A model generated the notes under the pieces. The model had not been told where the DNA came from, did not search any database, and was given only the letters and a program-made list of their open reading frames with translations. Below, in pieces: positions 28,963 through 38,464 of a DNA stretch of 64,000 nucleotides (positions within the stretch are counted from its first letter, which is position 1; each line of letters opens with the position of its first letter). Origin of the DNA: Acidovorax sp. 107 (GTDB lineage: Bacteria > Pseudomonadota > Gammaproteobacteria > Burkholderiales > Burkholderiaceae_C); assembly GCF_003058055.1 (NCBI RefSeq), contig NZ_QBTZ01000001.1:1490501-1554500 (forward strand), given 5' to 3'. The position numbers were made by a program, and so were the translations under genes.

Positions 28963-29925
28963 TTGACCGACCTGCACATCCACCACACCCGCCTGACCCC
29001 GCAGATGCGCAGCGTGCTCGAACGCATGGCCCGCGCCGGGCACCCACCACTGCACACGCGCACGCCGCAAGAGGCACGCATCGCCTATCAGGCAGGTGCC
29101 GACGTGCTGGAGGTGCCCAAGGCCGCGCTGGCGCGGGTCGAAGACCTGCAGATCCCCACCCGCGACGGCGCCCAACTGCCCGCGCGGTTGTACGCGCCCA
29201 ACACCGATAAGGGCCTGCCCGTGCTGCTGTACACGCACGGCGGCGGCTTCACCATCGGCAACATCGCCACGCACGACATCCTGTGTCGCGAGCTGGCGCG
29301 TCTGGCCGGTTGCATGGTGGTCTCGCTGGATTACCGGTTGGCGCCGGAGCACCGCTTTCCCACGGCCAGCAATGACGCCTGGGATTCCTTGCAATGGCTC
29401 GCTGCCAACGCCGAGCGCCTGGGCGCAGACCCGCAGCGGCTGGCCGTGGGCGGCGACAGTGCAGGCGGCACCCTGGCTGCCGTCAATGCCATCCTGGCGC
29501 GCGATGCAGGCCTGCCTCTGGCGCTGCAGCTGCTGATCTACCCCGGCTGCGCCGCACACCAGGACACGCCTTCGCACGCCACCTTTGCGCGCGGCCTGGT
29601 GCTGGAAGAGCCCGCCATCAGCTGGTTTTTCGGCAACTATGTGACCACGCGCGAGGAGCGCGAGGACTGGCGTTTTGCCCCGCTGCTGGCGCCGGACGTG
29701 GAATGCGTTGCGCCCGCCTGGATTGGCCTGGCCGAATGCGACCCGCTGGTGGACGAGGGTGTTGACTACGCCGACAAGCTGCGCCTGGCGGGCGTGCCGG
29801 TGGACCTGGACATCTACCGCGGCGTGACCCACGAATTCATCAAGATGGGCCGCGCCATCCCCGAGGCGCGCAAGGCCCATGCCGATGCAGCCCGTGCGCT
29901 GCGGCTGGCTTTTCACCTGGAGTAA
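28963..29925 (+). CDS. Alpha/beta hydrolase, hormone-sensitive lipase family esterase
   Basis: This esterase of about 320 residues has HGGGFTIG near residue 90 (oxyanion hole of the HSL family), GGDSAGGTLAA near 165 (nucleophile Ser in GxSxG), ECDPLVDEG (Asp) and YRGVTHEF (His). It should hydrolyse short-chain esters. TTG 28963 is chosen because an upstream TTG at 28936 lies in the T-run of a terminator; neither has a good ribosome site, so the exact start is uncertain. The thioesterase-GNAT gene follows by 8 bases. Confidence 0.85.
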   Translation: MTDLHIHHTRLTPQMRSVLERMARAGHPPLHTRTPQEARIAYQAGADVLEVPKAALARVEDLQIPTRDGAQLPARLYAPNTDKGLPVLLYTHGGGFTIGNIATHDILCRELARLAGCMVVSLDYRLAPEHRFPTASNDAWDSLQWLAANAERLGADPQRLAVGGDSAGGTLAAVNAILARDAGLPLALQLLIYPGCAAHQDTPSHATFARGLVLEEPAISWFFGNYVTTREEREDWRFAPLLAPDVECVAPAWIGLAECDPLVDEGVDYADKLRLAGVPVDLDIYRGVTHEFIKMGRAIPEARKAHADAARALRLAFHLE

Positions 29926-29933
29926 ACAGACCC

Positions 29934-30791
29934 ATGCAACGCACTGATTTCCGTTGTTTCCACCGTCTGCGCGTGCGCTGGGCCGAGGTGGACATGCAAA
30001 AGATCGTGTTCAACGCGCACTACCTCATGTACGTGGATACCGCCATGTCTGAGTACTGGCGCGCGCTGGCGCTGCCGTACGAGGCGAGCATGCTGGCGCT
30101 GGGCGGCGAGATGTATGTGAAGAAGGCCACGGTGGAGTACCACGCCTCGGCGCGGCTTGATGACACGCTGGACGTGGGCCTGAAGTGCGCGCGCATCGGC
30201 AACTCGTCGTGCCTGTTCACGGCGGGCATTTTCTGTGGCGACCGCCTGCTGATCTCTGCCGAGCTGGTCTACGTGTTTGCCGACCCGGCCACGCAAACCT
30301 CCCGTCCGGTGCCGCCCGCACTGCGCGCGATCTTCGAAGGGTTTGAAGCGGGCGCCGAGATGGCCGAGGTGCGCACGGGCGACTGGAACACCCTGGGCCG
30401 CGATGCCGGCCGCGTGCGCACCGATGTGTTTGTGCACGAGCAGGGCATCCCGGCCGAGGTTGAGGCCGATAGGCATGACATCTCGGCGCGCCACGCCGTG
30501 CTGTACAACCGGCTGGGCATGCCCGTCGCTGCGGGTCGCCTGCTGCAGCAGTCACCCGGCGTGGGCCGCATCGGCCGCATGGCGGTGGACCGGTCAGTGC
30601 GCGGCGCGCAGTGGGGCCGTCAATTGCTGGATGCGCTGGTGGACGCTGCACGCGCCCGGGGCGATGCCGAAGTGCAATTGCACGCCCAGCGTAGCGCCGA
30701 GGGCTTCTACCGCAGTGCGGGGTTCACGGTGGTGGGTGAGCCGTACGAAGAGGCGGGCATTGCGCACATTGCCATGGTCCGCAAGCTCTGA
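29934..30791 (+). CDS. Fusion of YbgC/FadM-type thioesterase and GNAT acetyltransferase
   Basis: This 285-residue protein has two complete domains. Residues 1 to about 140 are a 4-hydroxybenzoyl-CoA thioesterase-like hotdog (VRWAEVDMQKIVFNAHYLMYVD with the Asp of the active site, then FCGDRLLISAELVYVF). Residues about 145-285 are a GNAT domain of ElaA type (RTDVFVHEQGIPAEVEAD, IGRMAVDRSVRGAQWGRQLL, AEGFYRSAGF). The joint role is unknown; acyl-CoA cleavage and acetyl transfer in one chain suggests thioester metabolism of one substrate. It lies 8 bases after the esterase gene and likely shares its operon. Confidence 0.88.
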   Translation: MQRTDFRCFHRLRVRWAEVDMQKIVFNAHYLMYVDTAMSEYWRALALPYEASMLALGGEMYVKKATVEYHASARLDDTLDVGLKCARIGNSSCLFTAGIFCGDRLLISAELVYVFADPATQTSRPVPPALRAIFEGFEAGAEMAEVRTGDWNTLGRDAGRVRTDVFVHEQGIPAEVEADRHDISARHAVLYNRLGMPVAAGRLLQQSPGVGRIGRMAVDRSVRGAQWGRQLLDALVDAARARGDAEVQLHAQRSAEGFYRSAGFTVVGEPYEEAGIAHIAMVRKL

Positions 30792-30796
30792 GGGTT

Positions 30797-30850
30797 TGCT
30801 ATTGAAAAGAGAGCTGCTCGAGCATGTTCGACTAGCAAATTCGCCCGATT
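30797..30850 (+). repeat. Repeat copy between convergent genes
   Basis: TTGCTATTGAAAAGAGAGCT then GCTCGAGCATGTTCGACTAGC resembles the TGCTAT...AGCTGCT...AGC family of this window. It lies in the 63-base gap between the thioesterase-GNAT gene and ygfZ. Confidence 0.45.
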
Positions 30851-30854
30851 TGGC

Positions 30855-31772
30855 TCAGATATCGTCCAGCAGCGGGTAGGGCAGGGGCAACAACGACAGC
30901 GCCACGCCGCCTGCTGCGCCCACCTGCAGTGCGCCCTCTTGGGCGGCACTGATCTGTAGCGACACGATGGTGTCAAATCCGCCGCCCGGCGCAGCGGCCA
31001 CCTGCACCACGGTGCCGCAGGGTTGTTCCAGGTCGCTGGTGCTGAACACCTCGGTTCCCACCGCCACCTCGGCCGCCGCGTGGGCGATGTAGGCACGGCG
31101 CTTGAGCGTGCCCCGGAACTGGCTGCGTGCCACCACTTCCTGGCCGGGGTAGCAGCCTTTCTTGAAGTTCACGCCGCCCACAGATTCATAGTTGAGCATC
31201 TGGGGCACAAAGGCTTCGACCACCGGCGTGGTCAGCGTGGCGACGCCGCTGATGACTTCGCTCCAGAGCCACAGCGTCGCATCCAGCGCCGGGCCTGCGG
31301 GCGCGGGCTCTGTGGCGGGGGCTACCCACAGGGCGCGTGGGGTGAGGTCCGCGGGATAGAGGTGCACCACCGTTGCAGTACCAAAATCAGCTTTGGTCCA
31401 GGCCGGTTGGGCACTGCCAGCTACGGCATTGATAGCATCTCCAGCGATGCCATACAGGGCGAAGTCACCGGTAGCATCCGTCAACTTGGCCTTGGCGCGC
31501 ATCACAAACATCGACAGGCGCTTGAGCGTGGCGGGCAGCAGGTCGCGGCTGCAGACCAGCAGCACCTCGGTGGCGCTGCGCTTGAAGCCGATGAAGCTGG
31601 CCTGCATGCGGCCCTTGGCCGACAAGAAGGCCGCAAGGCGGGCCTGGTCCATGCCCAGCAGGGCGAAATCCTGGGTGAGCTGGCCGTGCAGAAACTTGGC
31701 GGCGTCTTCGCCTTCCACGCGAATCACGCCGAGGTGGGACAGGGGGGCAATGCCATTCAAGGGGTAGGTCAT
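30855..31772 (-). CDS. ygfZ: YgfZ/GcvT-domain folate-binding protein
   Basis: This 305-residue tetrahydrofolate-binding protein is needed for maturation or repair of certain Fe-S enzymes. KKGCYPGQEVVARSQFRG near residue 205 is the signature K-G-C-Y-x-G-Q-E with the essential Cys; FLHGQLTQDF near 33 is the family N-terminal hallmark. The ATG at 31772 is preferred; the frame is open to another ATG at 31802. It is divergent from mltG with only 45 bases between start codons, so the promoters overlap. A segment near residues 110-127 overlaps a repeat-like sequence. Confidence 0.9.
   Translation of the reverse strand: MTYPLNGIAPLSHLGVIRVEGEDAAKFLHGQLTQDFALLGMDQARLAAFLSAKGRMQASFIGFKRSATEVLLVCSRDLLPATLKRLSMFVMRAKAKLTDATGDFALYGIAGDAINAVAGSAQPAWTKADFGTATVVHLYPADLTPRALWVAPATEPAPAGPALDATLWLWSEVISGVATLTTPVVEAFVPQMLNYESVGGVNFKKGCYPGQEVVARSQFRGTLKRRAYIAHAAAEVAVGTEVFSTSDLEQPCGTVVQVAAAPGGGFDTIVSLQISAAQEGALQVGAAGGVALSLLPLPYPLLDDI
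31391..31443 (-). repeat. Possible repeat-like segment inside ygfZ
   Basis: On the minus strand TGCTATCAATGCCGTAGCTGG resembles the TGCTATCAA...AGCTG half of the repeat family. The second half is poorly matched, so this is the weakest copy. Confidence 0.25.
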
Positions 31773-31817
31773 CGCTGAATTATGATGCCCTGATTCATAC
31801 ATATTGGTAGCAGGGTT

Positions 31818-32804
31818 GTGCGACGTTTACTGGCTTTGATCGTGTTGGTGGGGATCGCACTGGGCGGCGCTGCGTATTGGTGGCTGCACCAGCCGCTGGA
31901 CCTGGGCCCCGAGCCGCTGGAGCTGGCCATCGAGCCCGGCACCACGCCGCGCGGCGTGGCCCGCGATGTGGTGGCGGCCGGGGTGAAGACGGATGCGCGC
32001 CTGCTGTATGCCTGGTTCCGCGTTTCGGGGCAAGATCGTGCCATCAAGGCGGGCAACTACGAAATCCCGCCCGGCACCACGCCCATCAGCCTGCTGCAAA
32101 AGCTGGCCCGGGGCGAAGAGGCCTTGCGCGCACTCACCCTGGTCGAAGGCTGGAACTGGCGCCAGGTGCGCCAGGCGCTGGCCAAGGAAGAGCAGATCAA
32201 ACACGATGCTGCCGCCTTGACCGACGAGGCGCTGATGGCCCAGCTGGGCCGCCCCGGCGTGGCGCCCGAGGGGCGGTTCTTCCCGGACACCTACACCTAC
32301 GCCAAAGGCTCCAGCGATATTGCCTTGCTGCGCCGGGCGATGCACGCCATGGACCGCCATCTGGAGGCGGCCTGGGCCCAGCGCGCGGCCGACACCCCGC
32401 TCAAATCGGCGGACGAAGCGCTGACGCTGGCCAGCATTGTCGAAAAGGAAACTGGCAAGGCCAGCGACCGGGGCCAGATTGCGGGCGTGTTCGTCAACCG
32501 CCTGCGGGTGGGCATGCTGCTGCAGACCGACCCCACGGTGATCTACGGCCTGGGCGAGAAGTTCGACGGCAACCTGCGCAAGCGCGACCTGCAGTCCGAC
32601 ACTCCCTGGAACACCTACACCCGCGCGGGACTGCCGCCCACGCCGATCGCCATGCCCGGCAAGGCCTCGCTGCTGGCCGCCGTGCAACCCCAGGCTACGC
32701 GCGCGCTCTACTTTGTGGCCAAGGGCGACGGCACCAGCCACTTCAGCGCCTCGCTGGAGGAGCACAACCGCGCCGTCAACCGCTACCAGCGCGGGCAGCA
32801 GTAA
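31818..32804 (+). CDS. mltG: Endolytic murein transglycosylase MltG
   Basis: This 328-residue protein begins at GTG 31818 with one N-terminal membrane helix (LLALIVLVGIALGGAAYWWL) and a YceG domain. The catalytic Glu lies in LASIVEKETGKASDRG, followed by VFVNRLRVGMLLQTDPTVIYGLG and NTYTRAGLPPTPI. It cleaves nascent glycan strands and sets their length. It heads the conserved mltG-tmk-holB-pilZ run. No strong Shine-Dalgarno is seen. Confidence 0.94.
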   Translation: MRRLLALIVLVGIALGGAAYWWLHQPLDLGPEPLELAIEPGTTPRGVARDVVAAGVKTDARLLYAWFRVSGQDRAIKAGNYEIPPGTTPISLLQKLARGEEALRALTLVEGWNWRQVRQALAKEEQIKHDAAALTDEALMAQLGRPGVAPEGRFFPDTYTYAKGSSDIALLRRAMHAMDRHLEAAWAQRAADTPLKSADEALTLASIVEKETGKASDRGQIAGVFVNRLRVGMLLQTDPTVIYGLGEKFDGNLRKRDLQSDTPWNTYTRAGLPPTPIAMPGKASLLAAVQPQATRALYFVAKGDGTSHFSASLEEHNRAVNRYQRGQQ

Positions 32805-32828
32805 ACCGTTTCTTGAACCAAGGTGCCC

Positions 32829-33506
32829 ATGTCACGACCCGGTCTGTTCATTTCGTTTGAAGGCATCGACGGTGCAGGCAAGTCCTCGCACATCGAGGGC
32901 CTGGCTGCGGCGTTCCGTACCCAGGGCCGCACCGTCACCGTGAGTCGCGAACCCGGCGGCACGCCGCTGGCCGAAAAGCTGCGCGAGATGGTCCTGAACG
33001 ACCCCATGGATGCGCTCACCGAGTCGCTGCTGATCTTTGCTGCCCGCCGCGACCACCTGTGCAATGTGATTGAGCCCGCTCTGGCCCGGGGCGACGTGGT
33101 GCTGTGCGACCGGTTCACCGATGCCACGTTTGCCTACCAGGGCGCAGGGCGGGGCTTCGATTTGGGTGTGCTATCAACTTTGGAGCGCCTGGCGCAGACG
33201 GGACTAGCGCCTGAGGCCAATTTGATGCGTGAACCCGATCTGACGGTGTGGTTTGACTTGGCACCGGAGGTGGCGGCCGAGCGCCTGGCCGGTGCGCGTG
33301 TGCCCGACCGCTTCGAGGCTCAGCCGGTCGAGTTCTTCCGCCGCGTGGCCCGGGGCTATGCCGACCGCGCCGCTGCAGCGCCCCAGCGTTTTGCGCGCCT
33401 GGACGCAGCGCAGGAGCGCCATCGCGTGTGGCAGCAGCTCACCAGCGTGTTCGTGCGCAAGGGCTGGCTGGCCATCATGGTGGCTACGCAGGGAGGTCCG
33501 CAATGA
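32829..33506 (+). CDS. tmk: Thymidylate kinase
   Basis: This 225-residue enzyme phosphorylates dTMP to dTDP with ATP. The P-loop [12 protein letters not shown] lies at residue 8-19, DRF in [14 protein letters not shown] binds dTMP, and the LID region has ARVPDRFE. The ATG at 32829 follows AAGG; a GTG at 32823 in the same frame is less likely. It overlaps the holB start by four bases. About 58 bases in the middle (33167-33225) look like a repeat and encode the segment before the LPDL-type strand. Confidence 0.94.
   Translation: MSRPGLFISFEGIDGAGKSSHIEGLAAAFRTQGRTVTVSREPGGTPLAEKLREMVLNDPMDALTESLLIFAARRDHLCNVIEPALARGDVVLCDRFTDATFAYQGAGRGFDLGVLSTLERLAQTGLAPEANLMREPDLTVWFDLAPEVAAERLAGARVPDRFEAQPVEFFRRVARGYADRAAAAPQRFARLDAAQERHRVWQQLTSVFVRKGWLAIMVATQGGPQ
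33167..33225 (+). repeat. Repeat-like segment inside tmk
   Basis: TGTGCTATCAACTTTGGAGC, GCCTGGCGCAG and GACTAGCGCCTGAGGCCAAT follow the family layout (TGCTATCAA, GGCGC, TAGCGC, GGCCAATTTGA). The codons CTA, TCA, ACT, TTG cluster here against a GC3-rich background, and the frame is preserved. Confidence 0.5.
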
Positions 33507-34510
33507 GTGAAGCCACCGCGGCCCTGGCGCCCTGGATCGCGGCGCAGCGCACCAGCCTACTGGCCCAGCGCGGCCACGCGTGGCTGCTGCAGGGGCCGTC
33601 GGGCCTGGGGCAGTACGCCCTGGGGCTGGAGCTGGTGCGCGCATGGTTGTGCGACGCGCCGACAGAGCAGGGCGCCTGCGGCCATTGCGGCAGCTGCCAC
33701 GCCATCGATGTGCGCACCCATGCCGACCTGTGCGTGCTGATGCCCGAGGTGCAGATGTTGGCGCTGGGCTGGCCCCTGTCGGAAAAGGCCCAGGCCGATA
33801 TCGACGACAAGAAGCGCAAGCCCAGCCGCGAGATCCGCGTGGAGGCCATGCGCGATGCGGTGGAGTTCTCACAGCGCACCTCGGCGCGTGGCAAAGGCAA
33901 GGCCGTGCTGGTCTACCCGGCCGAGCAGATGAACCATGTCACCGCCAATGCGCTGCTCAAGACGCTGGAAGAGCCACCCGGCGACGTGCGTTTTGTGCTG
34001 GCCAGCGAGGCTGCGCACCAGCTTCTGCCCACCATCCGCAGCCGGTGCCTGGGGCACACCATGGTCTGGCCGGCCGAGGCCGATAGCCTCGCGTGGTTGC
34101 AGGCCCAGGGTCTGGCCCGGGATGCGGCAGCGTCGTTTCTGCGCGCAGCAGGCGGACGGCCAGAAGATGCACTGGCACTGGCACAGTCGGGCCGCAGCCC
34201 CCAAGCCTGGTCAGCTTTGCCCCAGGCGGTGGCGCGGGGTGATGTGACGGCCCTGGGCGACTGGGCCCCAGCCCAGGTGATCGATGCACTGCAAAAGCTC
34301 TGCCACGACCTGCTGGCCGCCAGCGTGGGCGCCGCGCCACGCTACTTTGCGCAGGCCGACCTGCCCAAGACGCCGCCGCTGGGCGCACTCACGCGCTGGT
34401 CGCGGACACTGGCCAAGGCCGCGCGCACGGCAGACCACCCGTTCAATGCCGGTCTCATGCTGGAGGCGCTTGTCGCCCAGGCGAGAAACACCCTACACTC
34501 CAAGCACTAA
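33503..34510 (+). CDS. holB: DNA polymerase III subunit delta'
   Basis: This 335-residue clamp-loader subunit has [12 protein letters not shown] near residue 55, the four-Cys zinc module, and the [16 protein letters not shown] sensor region with RSRCLG. The Walker-A position reads GPSGLGQYA, lacking the Lys, in keeping with the non-hydrolysing delta' subunit. The ATG at 33503 overlaps the tmk stop (ATGA) and follows GGGAGG. The frame is open further upstream, but only inside tmk. Confidence 0.93.
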   Translation: MSEATAALAPWIAAQRTSLLAQRGHAWLLQGPSGLGQYALGLELVRAWLCDAPTEQGACGHCGSCHAIDVRTHADLCVLMPEVQMLALGWPLSEKAQADIDDKKRKPSREIRVEAMRDAVEFSQRTSARGKGKAVLVYPAEQMNHVTANALLKTLEEPPGDVRFVLASEAAHQLLPTIRSRCLGHTMVWPAEADSLAWLQAQGLARDAAASFLRAAGGRPEDALALAQSGRSPQAWSALPQAVARGDVTALGDWAPAQVIDALQKLCHDLLAASVGAAPRYFAQADLPKTPPLGALTRWSRTLAKAARTADHPFNAGLMLEALVAQARNTLHSKH

Positions 34511-34527
34511 GCCGCACGCCCCCATCC

Positions 34528-34887
34528 ATGAGCAGTCCATCCACCGCGCCCCGTCCCAGCGTCATGCAGCTGGCCATCAAGGAAAAGGCCGCGCTCTACG
34601 CCGCCTACATTCCTTTTTTTGCCGAAGGGGGCATTTTTGTGCCCACCCAGCGCGACTACAAGCTGGGCGACGACGTGTATGTGCTGTTGACCTTGCCCGA
34701 AGATACGCAGCGCTACCCCGTGGCAGGCCGCGTGGCCTGGGTCACGCCGGCGCGTGCTGCGGGCAACCGCACCCAAGGCGTGGGCATCCAGTTCCCCAAG
34801 GACGAAAAATCCCGCCAGCTCAAGGCCAAGATCGAGGAATTGCTGGGAACTGCGCTGGGCTCGGACCGTCCTACCCAGACGATCTGA
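34528..34887 (+). CDS. pilZ: PilZ-type pilus assembly protein
   Basis: This 119-residue PilZ domain protein has FFAEGGIFVPT, LPEDTQRYPVAGRVAWVTP and GVGIQF as the beta-barrel signatures. It lacks the RxxxR arginines that bind cyclic di-GMP, like the Pseudomonas PilZ founder, which acts with PilF/FimX in type IV pilus biogenesis. The position between holB and tatD is the conserved one for that founder gene. A terminator follows 21 bases after the stop. Confidence 0.88.
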   Translation: MSSPSTAPRPSVMQLAIKEKAALYAAYIPFFAEGGIFVPTQRDYKLGDDVYVLLTLPEDTQRYPVAGRVAWVTPARAAGNRTQGVGIQFPKDEKSRQLKAKIEELLGTALGSDRPTQTI

Positions 34888-34908
34888 CTGCGCCACCGCC
34901 GCCCCCGT

Positions 34909-34938
34909 GCCGACCCGCGCTGGCTGGTCGGCTTTTTT
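34909..34938 (+). terminator. Rho-independent terminator
   Basis: GCCGACC / GGTCGGC arms and T6 lie between pilZ and tatD. It ends only 12 bases before the tatD ATG, so tatD expression depends on read-through or a promoter inside the upstream region. Confidence 0.85.
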
Positions 34939-34950
34939 GTTTTCCATCAC

Positions 34951-35757
34951 ATGTTCACTGATTCGCACTGCCACCTCAACTTCCCGGAACTGGTCAGCCA
35001 GCTGCCCGCCATCCGCCAGGCCATGGCTGAGGCGCAGGTCACCCGGGCCCTGTGCATCTGCACCACCATGGAGGAGTTCGAGGGCGTGCACGCCCTGGCC
35101 CTGGCCCATGACAACTTCTGGAGCACGGTGGGCGTGCACCCCGACAACGAGGGCGTGACGGAACCCAGCGTGCAGGACCTGCTGGACCGCGCAGCCCTGC
35201 CCCGCGTGGTGGCGATTGGAGAAACGGGCCTCGACTACTACGGCATGGAAGACCGCAAGGGCGGGCGCAGCATTGCCGACCTGGAGTGGCAGCGCGACCG
35301 TTTCCGCACCCACATCCGGGCGGCGCGGGCCTGTGGCAAGCCGCTCATCATCCATACGCGCAGTGCCTCCGACGACACCTTGGCCATCCTGCGGGAAGAA
35401 GGCGAGGATGGCGCGGGCAACCTGGCGGGCGGTGTTTTCCACTGCTTTACCGAATCGATGCAGGTGGCGCGCGCAGCGCTGGACCTGGGCTACTACATCT
35501 CCTTTTCGGGCATCGTCACCTTCAAGAGCGCGCAGGAGCTGCGCGACGTGGTGGCCTTTGTCCCGCTGGACCGCATGCTCATCGAGACCGACAGCCCCTA
35601 TCTGGCCCCGGTGCCCTACCGTGGCAAGACCAACAACCCGTCGTACGTGCCCCATGTGGCCCGGCAGGTGGCAGAGACCAAGGGCCTGGCGCTGGAGGTG
35701 GTGGCCGAGGCCACCAGCCGTAATTTCGACCGCTTGTTCCCGGGGGTGATGGCATGA
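34951..35757 (+). CDS. tatD: TatD-family metal-dependent hydrolase
   Basis: This 268-residue TIM-barrel nuclease-like hydrolase has DSHCHLNF (metal-binding HxH), GETGLDYYG (Glu), IIHTRSA and FHCFTES (His), and [10 protein letters not shown] (Asp), all in the expected order. TatD proteins have 3'-5' exonuclease or deoxyribonuclease activity. No Shine-Dalgarno is visible because the start follows a terminator tail. The ankyrin gene overlaps its stop by four bases. Confidence 0.93.
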   Translation: MFTDSHCHLNFPELVSQLPAIRQAMAEAQVTRALCICTTMEEFEGVHALALAHDNFWSTVGVHPDNEGVTEPSVQDLLDRAALPRVVAIGETGLDYYGMEDRKGGRSIADLEWQRDRFRTHIRAARACGKPLIIHTRSASDDTLAILREEGEDGAGNLAGGVFHCFTESMQVARAALDLGYYISFSGIVTFKSAQELRDVVAFVPLDRMLIETDSPYLAPVPYRGKTNNPSYVPHVARQVAETKGLALEVVAEATSRNFDRLFPGVMA

Positions 35758-36428
35758 GCCTGCAACGACGTTCTGTTCTGGCCGCTGTGGCGCTGGGTGT
35801 GGTGTCTGCCCGTGCATGGGCGGGTGCCTACGAAGATTTTTTTGTGGCCGTCCTGAGGGATGACGGTGATGCGATCACGGCATTGTTGCGCCGGGGCTTT
35901 GACCCCAACACGCGCGACCCCAAGGGGCAGGTGGGGCTCACCATCGCTTTGCAGAACGGCGCCAACAAGGCCTTTGCGGCGCTGCTGGCATCGCGCAGGG
36001 TGAATGTGGAAGCCCGCAATGCCAAGGACGAAAGTCCGCTGATGATGGCTGCGATCAAGGGCAACGTAGAGGCAGTCAAGGCCCTCATAGCACGCGATGC
36101 CGACGTGAACAAGACGGGCTGGACGCCGTTGCACTACGCTGCGTCGGCAGGCTCGCCGCAGCATGCGGTCATCATTGCGCTGCTGCTCGAAAACCATGCC
36201 TACATCGATGCTGCGTCACCCAACGGCACCACACCCCTGATGATGGCCGCGCACTACGGCTCCACGGAGGCCGTGCAGTTGCTGTTGGACGAAGGGGCAG
36301 ACCCTACGCTCAAGAACCAGTTGGGGCTGACCGCCACCGATTTTGCTTTGCGAGTGAGCCGCACCGAGTCCGCCGAGAAGATCGCCGCCGCCATTCGGCG
36401 GCGCCAGCCCAACCGGGGCAAGTGGTAG
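35754..36428 (+). CDS. Exported ankyrin-repeat protein
   Basis: This 224-residue protein has a signal-type N-terminus ([20 protein letters not shown]) and about five ankyrin repeats. Clear ones contain [30 protein letters not shown] and [19 protein letters not shown]. It is probably periplasmic and binds protein partners. ATGA overlap with tatD indicates coupling. The specific partner is unknown. Confidence 0.88.
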   Translation: MSLQRRSVLAAVALGVVSARAWAGAYEDFFVAVLRDDGDAITALLRRGFDPNTRDPKGQVGLTIALQNGANKAFAALLASRRVNVEARNAKDESPLMMAAIKGNVEAVKALIARDADVNKTGWTPLHYAASAGSPQHAVIIALLLENHAYIDAASPNGTTPLMMAAHYGSTEAVQLLLDEGADPTLKNQLGLTATDFALRVSRTESAEKIAAAIRRRQPNRGKW

Positions 36429-36522
36429 CGGCGATGGATGGCGGAGGCGCGGTGGCGAGGGATGGGACTCGGTTGCTGCGTTGAGGCTGACCGTTGCCAG
36501 ACCCCCGGGCCCGGCGCCCTGC

Positions 36523-38325
36523 TTACTCCGCGAGGGTTCCTGTGCCCGACGCAGCGCGTGTCTGCAAGCGCGCATACAGCCCGCCCTGCGCCATCAGGGC
36601 GCTGTGGGTGCCTTGCTCCGCGATCTGCCCGCGTTCCATCACCACCACCCGGTCGGCATGCTCGATGGTAGAGAGCCGGTGCGCAATCACCAGAGTGGTT
36701 CGGCCTTGCATCAGGCGCTGCAGGGCCTCCTGCACCAGGCGTTCAGACTCGGTGTCCAGGGCCGATGTTGCCTCGTCCAGGATGAGGATGGGGGCATCCT
36801 TGTACAGGGCCCGTGCAATGGCCAGCCGCTGGCGTTGCCCACCTGACAGTTGCGTGGCGTTGTGTCCCACGACCGTGTGGATCCCCTGGGGGAGGGCGGC
36901 CACATGCTCTGCCAGGTTGGCCGCGGCAAGGCACTGCTGCACGCGTGTTTCGTCCACCGCCTGACCCAGCGCCACGTTGGTGGCGATGGTGTCGTTGAAC
37001 ATCACGACATCCTGGCTCACCATGGCAAATTGCGAGCGCAGCGAAGCCAGGTCCCAATCCGGCAATGCCTGGCCGTCGACCGCGACAGTGCCCGCCGAGG
37101 GCATCACAAACCGGGGCAGCAGGTTGACCAATGTGGTCTTGCCCGCGCCCGAGGGGCCCACCAGCGCCACGATCTCGCCCGGGGCGACCTGCAAGGTCAA
37201 GCCGTTGAGCGCAGGTGCATGGTCGGCGCCAAACGACACGGTGACGTTGCTCAGCGTGAGCGCACCCTGCACACGGTCCTTGCGGTAGGTGCCGCCGGTT
37301 TCTGCTCCCGTGTCGCCCAGAAGGCCCAGGCCGCGCTCCAGCGCGGCCACGCCCCGCGTGACGGGGCTGGCCACGTCGGCGAGGCGCCGGATGGGTGCGA
37401 TAAGCATCAGCATGGCGGTGATGAACGATACGAACCCGCCCACGGTCACGTCTTTCGCATCGACCGCACCCCGGCTCTGCCACAACGCAATGCAGATGAC
37501 CACAGACAGCGCGGCCGCAGCGAGCAACTGGGTCAGCGGTGTCATGGCTGCCGAGGCGATGGTGGATTTGATGGCCAGGCGGCGCAAGCTGTGGCTCAAG
37601 TCGGCAAAGCGCTGCGCCTGCCCCCCCTGCGCACCGTGCAAACGCACCATGCGGTGGGCCAGCACGTTCTCTTCGACCACATAGGCCAGCTCATCCGTGG
37701 CCTGCTGGCTGCTCTTGGTCAGGTGGTAAAGCCGCCGCGACAGGGTCTTCATGATCCAGGCCACTCCCGGAACGACCACCGCCACGATCAGCGTCAGTTG
37801 CCAGTTGAGGTACAGCAAATAGACCAGCAGCGCGATCAGCGTGAAACCATCGCGCGACAGGCCCAGCAACGCCTGCACCAGCAAGGTCGCCCCGGTCTGT
37901 ACCTCGTACACCACGGTGTTGGAGAGAGCGCTGGCCGACTGGCGTGCAAACAGGCCCATCTCTGCCGCAAGAACCCGGTCAAACAGCGCCTGGCGCAGCG
38001 TCAACATGCCCTCGTTGGCGATGCGCGCCAGCGCGTACTGGCCCACAAACTGGGCCACGCCACGCACAAAGAAAACCCCCAGGATCGCGAGGGGCACCAT
38101 CCACAGCTGCAAGGTGCCCTGGGTGAAGCCTTTGTCCAAGAGTGGTTGCAACAGGGCAGGTATCAGGGGCTCCGTGATGGCTCCCACCAGCGTGGCGACA
38201 ATGGCCAGGCTCCAGGCCAGCCGCTGGCCGCCAAAATAGACCGATAGCCGCTTCAGTCGTGCCGTCAGGCTTGCGGGGGGAGGGGGGGCGTTGGCGGGCG
38301 CGGCGCCCGTGTCAGTGGCTTGCAT
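36523..38325 (-). CDS. msbA: Lipid A export ABC transporter MsbA
   Basis: This 600-residue half-transporter has six membrane helices in residues about 30-330 and an ATPase domain: Walker A GPSGAGKTT, signature LSGGQRQRLAIAR, Walker B ILILDEATSALD. It flips lipid A-core across the inner membrane. The length and domain order match MsbA. It is convergent with the ankyrin gene and divergent from tolB, sharing a 139-base upstream region. Confidence 0.92.
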   Translation of the reverse strand: MQATDTGAAPANAPPPPASLTARLKRLSVYFGGQRLAWSLAIVATLVGAITEPLIPALLQPLLDKGFTQGTLQLWMVPLAILGVFFVRGVAQFVGQYALARIANEGMLTLRQALFDRVLAAEMGLFARQSASALSNTVVYEVQTGATLLVQALLGLSRDGFTLIALLVYLLYLNWQLTLIVAVVVPGVAWIMKTLSRRLYHLTKSSQQATDELAYVVEENVLAHRMVRLHGAQGGQAQRFADLSHSLRRLAIKSTIASAAMTPLTQLLAAAALSVVICIALWQSRGAVDAKDVTVGGFVSFITAMLMLIAPIRRLADVASPVTRGVAALERGLGLLGDTGAETGGTYRKDRVQGALTLSNVTVSFGADHAPALNGLTLQVAPGEIVALVGPSGAGKTTLVNLLPRFVMPSAGTVAVDGQALPDWDLASLRSQFAMVSQDVVMFNDTIATNVALGQAVDETRVQQCLAAANLAEHVAALPQGIHTVVGHNATQLSGGQRQRLAIARALYKDAPILILDEATSALDTESERLVQEALQRLMQGRTTLVIAHRLSTIEHADRVVVMERGQIAEQGTHSALMAQGGLYARLQTRAASGTGTLAE

Positions 38326-38464
38326 GTGGCCCGGATTCTACGTTTGCGCTGCGCACTGCCCTGTGGCCTCGTGCCGCCGCGCACAGTTTGTCACAGGGGG
38401 GGCGCCGCTGTGTGTAACATTCGGGTTTGCCTTCAGGCACTTGTTCGGCCACTGCTGGATGCCA

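Noticed and set aside
36850..38247. 465-codon plus-strand frame opposite msbA
   Set aside because: Shadow of msbA, rich in His, Gln and Arg, without a ribosome site or family signal.
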